Part shown: piece by piece, positions 1-4,808 of the stretch
How positions within the stretch are numbered: the stretch's first letter is position 1
How the letters are laid out: every line of letters begins with the position of its first letter
Origin: JAZUOT01 sp045604805
Lineage (GTDB): Bacteria > Bacillota > Clostridia > Oscillospirales > Acutalibacteraceae
DNA length: 5,361 bases
NCBI GenBank assembly: GCA_045604805.1
Contig: JAZUOT010000038.1
Coordinates: 1-5,361 of the forward strand
Direction: 5' to 3'
Notes under the pieces: generated by a model
Told to the model about the DNA's origin: nothing
The model's input: only the letters and a program-made list of their open reading frames with translations
The model's database searches: none
Program-made: the position numbers and the translations under genes

Positions 1-381
1 GAGAAAGACGGAAGCGGAATATCTTATGCTCCTGGCGATGAAATAGAAATGCCATCCGACCTTACCCTGTACGCTCAGTGGGCAAAGATAGATGACGGTG
101 AAGATGGTGGAACTGGTGACAACGGCGACGATAACAACGGCGGTGACAACAGCGGCGACGGCGACGACAACGGTGACGATAACAACAGCGGCGGCGGCAA
201 CAACAACGGCGGCGACGGCAACAACAGCGGCGACGGCAACAACAGCGGCGACAACGGCCAAAACAAAAACTCAAAAAATCCCACCAAAACCGGCGAAAAC
301 CCTCTGCCAATTTTTCTTGGTCTTGGCTTTGCACTCCTATCTCTAATAAGCATAAATAAATTGAAAATTTATAATGAATAA
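1..381 (+). CDS. C-terminal part of a cell-wall surface protein (Flg_new repeat, Asp/Gly/Asn linker, sortase-like tail); 5' end outside window
   Basis: The reading frame is open from the first base and ends at TAA 379-381, so the last 126 residues are visible. Residues 1-28 look like the end of a Listeria-Bacteroides (Flg_new, InlB B-type) repeat, with a YAPGDEIEMPSDLTLYAQW pattern. Residues 31-86 are almost only Asp, Gly, Asn and Ser, a typical wall-spanning spacer. A wall-sorting-like tail follows: NPTKTGE at 93-99, a hydrophobic stretch at about 102-118, and a short charged end, NKLKIYNE. The sorting box is not canonical LPXTG: if TKTG is aligned with PXTG, Thr replaces the conserved Pro. 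By family knowledge such proteins are exported and covalently anchored to peptidoglycan, often as adhesins. The ligand is unknown because the N-terminal part is missing. The last eight codons and the stop lie inside a dispersed repeat. A plain membrane-anchored protein is the alternative. Confidence 0.8.
   Translation, partial: EKDGSGISYAPGDEIEMPSDLTLYAQWAKIDDGEDGGTGDNGDDNNGGDNSGDGDDNGDDNNSGGGNNNGGDGNNSGDGNNSGDNGQNKNSKNPTKTGENPLPIFLGLGFALLSLISINKLKIYNE
91..258 (+). repeat. Low-complexity GC-rich tract coding Asp/Gly/Asn/Ser linker
   Basis: The codons are nearly all GAC/GAT, GGC/GGT, AAC and AGC. An 18-bp unit, GGCGACGGCAACAACAGC (GDGNNS), occurs twice in tandem at 211-246, with shorter related units upstream. 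It is much richer in GC than the surrounding DNA, and its length is likely to vary between strains by slippage in multiples of three. It also leaves other frames open on both strands; these encode only Cys/Arg-, Ser/Pro- or Thr/Ala-rich runs and are not genes. Confidence 0.85.
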
Positions 382-468
382 TTAATAATTGAAAATTTAT
401 AATTAATAATTTATAATTAATAATTGATGTGGCAGAGCGGGAAAAAAGTTTTTCCCGCTCTGCTTTTG
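354..468 (+). repeat. AT-rich hairpin-ended repeat, copy 1 (long form)
   Basis: Two blocks are identical to the copy at 640-719: 354-375 matches 640-661 (22 bp) and 413-468 matches 664-719 (56 bp). Here the blocks are separated by 37 bp of extra TTAATAATT-type sequence, against 2 bp in the other copy. Inside the extra part the motif AATTGAAAATTTATAAT recurs (359-375 and 387-403, period 28). The second block ends in a long hairpin plus T-run. The left edge lies inside the surface-protein gene. This resembles a small dispersed element; I see no coding capacity and no transposase. Confidence 0.8.
432..467 (+). terminator. Rho-independent terminator of the surface-protein gene
   Basis: GCAGAGCGGGAAAA (432-445) pairs perfectly with TTTTCCCGCTCTGC (450-463), giving 14 bp with a 4-nt loop, and is followed by TTTT (464-467). 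It lies 50 bp after the stop codon. The A-run on the left arm means it can also act on the opposite strand. It is part of the repeated element, so the gene uses a repeat-borne terminator. Confidence 0.85.
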
Positions 469-634
469 ATTACCAGAATTAGTAAGCGGAAAACATAAAA
501 ATATTCTGGGAAAAATTTCGCGCCAGGGGATGTTTTTTTGATGGTTGATTTTAAGCTATCGCTTTTTTCTAACCTTTAGGTCACACATATATTGTAACGT
601 TACATTTTGCCGTGAACATTTCGTTGATTCATTC

Positions 635-661
635 TTGACAAATAAATTGAAAATTTATAAT
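635..661 (+). promoter_or_regulatory. Possible orphan promoter at the edge of repeat copy 2
   Basis: TTGACA (635-640) is an exact -35 box. TATAAT (656-661) is an exact -10 box but with a short 15-bp spacer; TAATTA (658-663) gives 17 bp. The -35 box lies almost wholly in unique DNA and the -10 box lies in the repeat, so the pair exists only because of the junction. Any transcript would reach the terminator hairpin at 683-718 after roughly 50 nt. Activity is uncertain: the repeat is AT-rich enough to make -10 boxes by chance. Confidence 0.35.
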
Positions 662-719
662 TAATAATTAATAATTGATGTGGCAGAGCGGGAAAAAAGT
701 TTTTCCCGCTCTGCTTTTG
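640..719 (+). repeat. AT-rich hairpin-ended repeat, copy 2 (short form)
   Basis: This is the second copy of the element at 354-468, with the same 22-bp left block and 56-bp right block but only 2 bp between them. It sits in a spacer with no gene running into it, so here the hairpin is not needed as a gene terminator. That favours a dispersed repeat over a conserved terminator. After the identical part the flanks are only loosely alike (TTACCAGA at 470-477, TTATCAGA at 722-729). Confidence 0.8.
683..718 (+). terminator. Terminator-like hairpin of repeat copy 2
   Basis: This is an exact copy of the 432-467 hairpin: a 14-bp stem (683-696 / 701-714), a 4-nt loop and TTTT. No gene precedes it directly. 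It could stop read-through from upstream before the mgtA promoter, and in reverse it could act on antisense transcripts. Confidence 0.65.
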
Positions 720-785
720 TGTTATCAGATCATTATTCGTTACGGTAGTATCTAGATGTTGCTAATTAAGCTTCATTTACTCAAA

Positions 786-814
786 TTGACATACCATCCC
801 TAATTTACTAAACT
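786..814 (+). promoter_or_regulatory. Probable promoter of the mgtA operon
   Basis: TTGACA (786-791) is an exact -35 box. A 17-bp spacer separates it from TAAACT (809-814), which matches 4 of 6 of the -10 consensus. Transcription would start near 821, leaving a leader of about 30 nt before the ATG, too short for a Mg2+-sensing riboswitch or a leader peptide. TATACT at 823-828 is a better -10 by itself but has no -35 at the right distance. Confidence 0.6.
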
Positions 815-849
815 TTAACTAGTATACTGGGGAGAATGGGGCGATAATA

Positions 850-3537
850 ATGGCGACAAAAACTAAAACCAGGCGAGAAGAGGTTTTTGAGCGATTATCT
901 TTCGCCGAAAGCCATGCTCCCCAAAAAGTATTTGAATTTCTAGGGACGAGTGAAGAGGGACTCACTGAAGAACAGGTTGAAGAATCCAGAGAAAAATATT
1001 GTGATAATGTTATCACTCATGGGAAACAAGAATCTTTATTTAAGAGGATTTTTAATGCTTTTGTAAATCCTTTCACAGCGATATTATTTGCTCTTGCGAT
1101 AGTATCTACTTTTACAGAAATTGTATGGGCTGCACCTGGGGAAAAATCTCCAATGACTGTTATAATTATAACGGTGATGGTACTTATTTCTGGTATATTG
1201 CGTTTTGTCCAAGAAACCAGAAGCGGAAATGCAGCGGCTAAACTCCTGCAAATGATAAAGACTACAACCTGCGTAGAACGTAAGGAAAATGGCAAACAAG
1301 AAATACTTTTGGATGAAGTAGTTGTTGGTGATATAGTATATCTTTTAGCAGGTGATATAATTCCAGCGGATGTCAAAATAATATCTGCTAAAGACTTATT
1401 TGTAAGCCAGTCTGCCCTGACAGGTGAAAGCGAACCGGTAGAAAAATATGCTCAATCTACCGAACAAAAAAACAAAGTCATAACTGAGAGCCCCAATTTA
1501 GCGTTTATGGGAAGCAATGTTGTAAGCGGAAGTGCTGTAGCTGTAGTTATTGCGACTGGAAACGATACGATGTTTGGGCAGATAGCAAAGGCGATATCTG
1601 GCAAGCCACCAAAGACCAGTTTTGAAAAAGGCGTGAATTCTGTTTCATGGATACTTATACGCTTTATGCTTATAATGGTTCCCATAGTTTTATTTGTAAA
1701 TGGTTTTACAAAGGGGAATTGGATGGAAGCAGCTTTGTTTGCTATTTCCATAGCCGTTGGGCTTACCCCTGAGATGTTACCAATGATAGTTACCACTAGC
1801 CTTGCAAAAGGTGCTGTATCTATGTCACAAAAGGATGTTATTATCAAAAATCTAAATTCCATACAAAATCTAGGTGCTATAGATATTTTATGCACAGATA
1901 AAACTGGAACGCTGACACAGGATAAGGTTGTCCTTGAATATCACATGGATTTGCATGGAAATGAAGATCCTAGAGTTCTGCGCTATGCTTTTTTGAATAG
2001 CTATTATCAAACCGGACTCAAAAATCTTTTGGATCTTGCGATAATAGAAAGCACAGAAGAAGAAACACAAGAAAATTCTCTCAAAGATTTTATATCTCAA
2101 TACCAGAAAGTCGACGAAATACCTTTTGACTTCGAAAGACGTAGAATGAGTGTCGTAGTTTCCGACCTAGAAGGCCACACCGAATTAATAACAAAAGGTG
2201 CTGCTGAGGAAATGTTAAGCATATCTTCGCGCGTAGAATTGGGCGGTCAGGTTATGGAACTTACAGATGAAATACGAGATGCGATACTGACTAAGGTCCA
2301 TGAATTTAACCAAGATGGCTTGAGGGTTTTGGCTGTCGCCCAGAAGGAAAATCCCGCACCAGCTGGAGCGTTTTCTGTAAGTGACGAATCAGAAATGACT
2401 TTGATAGGTTACCTTGCTTTTTTAGATCCACCCAAAGAAACGGCTGCTGCTGCGGTAAACGCTCTAAAAGAAAATGGTGTAGATGTTAAAATTTTAACAG
2501 GGGACAATGAAAGGGTTACAACTTGTGTTTGCAAACAGGTTGGTATAAAGATAAAAAGGCTAATGCTCGGTGGAGAAATAGAAAAGCTTAGCGATGAAGA
2601 ACTTTTGCCGCTAGTAGAAGAAACAACTGTTTTTGCAAAACTATCTCCAATGCAAAAATCAAGAGTTGTAAGATTATTAAGAGAAAGCGGTCATGCTGTA
2701 GGATATATGGGTGATGGTATAAACGATACTTCTGCCATGAAAGAATCTGATGTTGGAATATCTGTAGATACAGCTGTAGATATAGCCAAAGAAACTGCAG
2801 ATGTTATTTTGTTGCAGAAAGACCTGATGGTACTGGAGCACGGCATAATAGAAGGCCGAAAAACTTATGCCAACATGATAAAATACATAAAAATGACTGC
2901 ATCTTCAAACTTCGGGAATATGCTTTCAGTCGTTATTGCTAGTGCATTTTTACCATTTTTGCCAATGGCTTCTTTGCATCTTATACTGCTCAATATGATA
3001 TATGATATATCTTGTACGGCCATTCCTTGGGATAATGTTGATGTGGAATTCCTGCATAGACCTAAAAATTGGGATGCTTTATCTGTTACAAAGTTTATGC
3101 TGTGGATAGGTCCTGTTAGTTCTATTTTTGATATCATAACATATGCTCTTATGTATTTTGTCATTTGTCCCATTGTTTGTGGAGGGTTACATTTCCATCA
3201 GCTTCATACTCCGGCACAGCAAGCTTTGTTTATATCTGTATTCCAGGCTGGCTGGTTCGTTGAATCAATGTGGAGCCAAACTTTAGTTATACATATGATA
3301 CGTACCAGAAAAATACCTTTTATACAGAGCCATGCATCTTTCTCCGTGACAGCTTTGACTGTTGCTGGAATAATACTTCTTACAACCATACCGTTCACTC
3401 CAATTGGAACTGCTATAGGTTTACACGCTTTACCCGCTGTTTATTTTGCATATCTTGCAGCTATAGTTGTTTTGTATATGATTTTAGCTACAGTTGTAAA
3501 GAAAATATATGTTAGGAAGTATGGGCAACTTCTTTAA
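850..3537 (+). CDS. mgtA: Magnesium-importing P-type ATPase MgtA (P3B type)
   Basis: This 895-residue protein has the usual MgtA length and should import Mg2+ across the cytoplasmic membrane at the cost of ATP. All core motifs are present: TGES in the actuator domain (191-194), PEMLPMIVT in TM4 (307-315), the phosphorylated Asp350 in DKTGTLTQD, KGA in the nucleotide domain (449-451), TGDN (550-553) and GDGIND (621-626). Ten membrane segments fit: about 69-93, 101-121, 264-284, 295-315, 686-704, 708-725, 748-772, 790-816, 831-850 and 860-882. NMIYDIS (715-721) followed by IPWDNVD (725-731) in TM6 is typical of MgtA/MgtB, unlike Ca2+ or Na+/K+ pumps. The N-terminus is basic and Lys/Arg/Thr-rich, as in the family. 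ATG 850 is the only in-frame start; GGGGAG (829-834) is rather far and GGGGCG (838-843) nearer. It leads a likely operon with the YitT gene. Confidence 0.96.
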   Translation: MATKTKTRREEVFERLSFAESHAPQKVFEFLGTSEEGLTEEQVEESREKYCDNVITHGKQESLFKRIFNAFVNPFTAILFALAIVSTFTEIVWAAPGEKSPMTVIIITVMVLISGILRFVQETRSGNAAAKLLQMIKTTTCVERKENGKQEILLDEVVVGDIVYLLAGDIIPADVKIISAKDLFVSQSALTGESEPVEKYAQSTEQKNKVITESPNLAFMGSNVVSGSAVAVVIATGNDTMFGQIAKAISGKPPKTSFEKGVNSVSWILIRFMLIMVPIVLFVNGFTKGNWMEAALFAISIAVGLTPEMLPMIVTTSLAKGAVSMSQKDVIIKNLNSIQNLGAIDILCTDKTGTLTQDKVVLEYHMDLHGNEDPRVLRYAFLNSYYQTGLKNLLDLAIIESTEEETQENSLKDFISQYQKVDEIPFDFERRRMSVVVSDLEGHTELITKGAAEEMLSISSRVELGGQVMELTDEIRDAILTKVHEFNQDGLRVLAVAQKENPAPAGAFSVSDESEMTLIGYLAFLDPPKETAAAAVNALKENGVDVKILTGDNERVTTCVCKQVGIKIKRLMLGGEIEKLSDEELLPLVEETTVFAKLSPMQKSRVVRLLRESGHAVGYMGDGINDTSAMKESDVGISVDTAVDIAKETADVILLQKDLMVLEHGIIEGRKTYANMIKYIKMTASSNFGNMLSVVIASAFLPFLPMASLHLILLNMIYDISCTAIPWDNVDVEFLHRPKNWDALSVTKFMLWIGPVSSIFDIITYALMYFVICPIVCGGLHFHQLHTPAQQALFISVFQAGWFVESMWSQTLVIHMIRTRKIPFIQSHASFSVTALTVAGIILLTTIPFTPIGTAIGLHALPAVYFAYLAAIVVLYMILATVVKKIYVRKYGQLL

Positions 3538-3563
3538 AGATAATCATATCTTACTTACTTTTT

Positions 3564-3569
3564 GAGGTG
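3564..3569 (+). promoter_or_regulatory. Ribosome binding site that fixes a TTG start
   Basis: GAGGTG ends 8 nt before TTG 3578. The nearest in-frame ATG (3635, residue 20) has no Shine-Dalgarno sequence and would cut into the first membrane segment, so TTG is preferred. Confidence 0.8.
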
Positions 3570-3577
3570 TAAATATT

Positions 3578-4456
3578 TTGGGGAAAAACTTTTCTAAACA
3601 CTCTAAAAATTACAGAATTTTCAAAGAATATTTTATGATAACTATTCTCATACTTTTCTTTGTTGTCGGCACATATTTTTTTAAATTCCCCAACAATTTT
3701 GCTTTCGGTGGCGTTACAGGTTTTTCTACAGTCGTAGCTAAACTTCTGCCTTTTACTCCTGCAGCAATAAATCTTGTTATAAGTATGATATTGTTGGTGA
3801 TAGGATTTATATTTTTAGGGAAAAATTTTGCTTTTAAAACCGTTTATGCAAGTAGCCTTATGTCTGTCTCTTTGTGGGCCATGGATTATATTTATCCACT
3901 GCAAGCTCCGCTTACCGATAACAAACTCTTAGAACTTATTTTTGCTATAGCTATTCCCGGCTTTGCATCTGCATTTTTGTTCAATTTAGGAGCTTCCAGT
4001 GGCGGTACTGATATAGTAACCATGATAATAAAAAAATATTCTAATATGAATATAGGTATGGCATCTTTTGTGAGTGACGTAATTATTGTCATATCATCGC
4101 TATTTGTTTTTGATATAGAAACATTTCTTTTTTCTTTTATAGGCTTATCTGCAAAAGCTTTAGTGATAGATAATATAATCGAAAATATTAATAATAGCAA
4201 GGTTTTCAATATTATATGTTCTGAACCTGAAGCTATTTGTAATTATATAGTGAATGAGCTTCACAGGAGTGCTACAACAGTAGAAGCTCAAGGAGCATAT
4301 AGTGGTGAGCATAAATATATAATTTATACCGCTATGAAAAATTATGAAGCTATCATCCTAAGACAGTATATAAATCATAACCACCCAGGTACTTTTATCT
4401 TCATAACTAATACCAGTGAGATAATTGGCAGGGGCTTTGGACATAATATCGTTTGA
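3578..4456 (+). CDS. YitT-family membrane protein (DUF161 plus C-terminal DUF2179)
   Basis: This 292-residue protein has the normal length for the YitT/YqfU/YpjC group. Residues 17-200 form the membrane part, with hydrophobic stretches at about 18-36, 62-81, 86-105, 118-138, 163-180 and 182-200. The family's Gly-rich signatures are GGVTG (44-48) and ASSGGTD (139-145). Residues 208-288 form the cytosolic DUF2179 domain, with RSATTVEAQGAYSG (230-243) and the closing EIIGRGF (281-287). Family membership is clear, but no transport substrate is established for it. It starts with TTG, 40 bp after the mgtA stop, with no terminator or promoter between (only a weak 6-bp AAGATA/TATCTT hairpin). It is therefore probably co-transcribed with mgtA, and a role in cation or Mg2+ balance is a guess from context only. 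Confidence 0.92.
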   Translation: MGKNFSKHSKNYRIFKEYFMITILILFFVVGTYFFKFPNNFAFGGVTGFSTVVAKLLPFTPAAINLVISMILLVIGFIFLGKNFAFKTVYASSLMSVSLWAMDYIYPLQAPLTDNKLLELIFAIAIPGFASAFLFNLGASSGGTDIVTMIIKKYSNMNIGMASFVSDVIIVISSLFVFDIETFLFSFIGLSAKALVIDNIIENINNSKVFNIICSEPEAICNYIVNELHRSATTVEAQGAYSGEHKYIIYTAMKNYEAIILRQYINHNHPGTFIFITNTSEIIGRGFGHNIV

Positions 4457-4492
4457 ATATCATTTGAGAGATAGAATTATAAAAAAATTTAT

Positions 4493-4627
4493 ATGGACTT
4501 AAAGAAGAGAGTATTCAGCATTCTTGAACGTGCGAAAGAAGGCTTTACCAAAACTAGCGCGTTTCAAGCCTTTTGGGCTGAGCTTGCATGGGAGTGGGAT
4601 AGCAGCTTGTCCGGTAATATTACTTAA
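4493..4627 (+). CDS. Possible 44-residue peptide, unrecognised
   Basis: ATG 4493 to TAA 4625-4627 encodes a short peptide beginning MDLKKRVFSILERAKEGF and running on through KTSAFQAFWAELAWEWDSS to a GNIT end. The first half is basic; the second is rich in aromatic and acidic residues, with three Trp within eight positions (28-35). It could form an amphipathic helix. It has no signal peptide, no Cys and no match to a family I know. No Shine-Dalgarno precedes the ATG (the upstream bases are an A/T run), which counts against translation. It begins 36 bp after the YitT stop and ends 28 bp before a strong hairpin, so it could be the last cistron of the mgtA transcript. Alternatives are a remnant of a longer gene or a non-coding stretch. 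The longer overlapping ORFs in other frames look less protein-like. Confidence 0.35.
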   Translation: MDLKKRVFSILERAKEGFTKTSAFQAFWAELAWEWDSSLSGNIT

Positions 4628-4655
4628 TGCTGTATTTTTAAACTTACAAAACAGA

Positions 4656-4691
4656 CAGCCAGTGTCGGAAACGATGCTGGCTGCTTGTTGT
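4656..4691 (+). terminator. Hairpin with GAAA loop, probable end of the mgtA transcript
   Basis: 4656-4667 pairs with 4672-4683 over 12 bp, including two adjacent G-U wobbles, and is closed by a GAAA (GNRA) tetraloop at 4668-4671. It is followed by CTTGTTGT, a T-rich but broken tail. It lies between the YitT gene or small ORF and the promoter at 4733, where an operon end is expected. The imperfect T-tract makes it weaker than the hairpins at 432 and 683; a processed or structured RNA end is possible instead. Confidence 0.55.
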
Positions 4692-4732
4692 ATGCGAATG
4701 AAAACTTCAAATAAAAATTTCCAATATAATCC

Positions 4733-4771
4733 TTGATTTTTATGATAGAGTGATATATCATGTGAAATGAT
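4733..4771 (+). promoter_or_regulatory. Promoter of the VAGG precursor gene, with overlapping palindromes
   Basis: TTGATT (4733-4738), a 17-bp spacer and TATCAT (4756-4761, 5 of 6 to consensus) make a good sigma-A-type promoter, with a start near 4768 and a leader of about 40 nt. A perfect 10-bp palindrome, TGATATATCA (4751-4760), overlaps the -10 box. ATCAT-GTGAA-ATGAT (4757-4771) spans the -10 and the start point. Either could be an operator, but AT-rich DNA makes such short palindromes by chance. Confidence 0.6.
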
Positions 4772-4794
4772 CTTTTTGGATTTGTAGATATTAA

Positions 4795-4802
4795 AAGGAG
4801 AG
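4795..4802 (+). promoter_or_regulatory. Ribosome binding site that fixes a GTG start
   Basis: AAGGAGAG contains GGAG at 4797-4800, which ends 8 nt before GTG 4809. No in-frame ATG occurs until 4872, which would remove a third of the leader, so GTG is preferred. Confidence 0.8.
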
Positions 4803-4808
4803 TTAGTT

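Larger units (their letters stand above)
469..785. other. Gene-free spacer between the surface-protein gene and mgtA
   Basis: I find no credible gene in this stretch. It holds repeat copy 2 with its promoter-like junction (635-719) and a perfect 12-bp palindrome, TGTAACGTTACA, at 593-604, which could be a protein-binding site but has no gene directly beside it. A 7-bp inverted repeat (CCAGAAT 473-479 / ATTCTGG 503-509) has a 23-nt loop and no T-run. The only ORFs are 12-15 codons long. No M-box-like leader was recognised upstream of mgtA. Confidence 0.6.

Noticed and set aside
62..353. Overlapping ORFs on both strands across the surface-protein linker
   Set aside because: They encode Cys/Arg-, Pro/Leu/Ser- or Thr/Ala-runs, mirror images of the GC-rich Asp/Gly/Asn repeat, with no protein-like features.
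473..509. Inverted repeat CCAGAAT/ATTCTGG as a terminator or element end
   Set aside because: Only 7 bp with a 23-nt loop and no T-run; expected by chance in AT-rich DNA.
541..579. 12-codon ORF after AGGGG in the spacer
   Set aside because: Too short, with a ribosome site 11 nt away and no promoter; no sign of function.
354..719. CRISPR array
   Set aside because: Only two copies, of different length, AT-rich with terminator hairpins and a long irregular gap; no spacer pattern.
756..803. 15-codon ORF (ATG 756) upstream of mgtA, considered as a leader peptide
   Set aside because: It has no Shine-Dalgarno and it overlaps the -35 box of the likely mgtA promoter, so it would not be on the mgtA transcript.
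3537..3552. Hairpin AAGATA/TATCTT between mgtA and the YitT gene as a terminator
   Set aside because: A 6-bp, AT-rich stem without a T-tract is too weak to end transcription.
4539..4574. Hairpin AAGGCTT/AAGCCTT with inner AAAC/GTTT, followed by TTTT, as a terminator
   Set aside because: Interrupted stem with a bulged interior and an overlapping T-run; the hairpin at 4656 is stronger and better placed.
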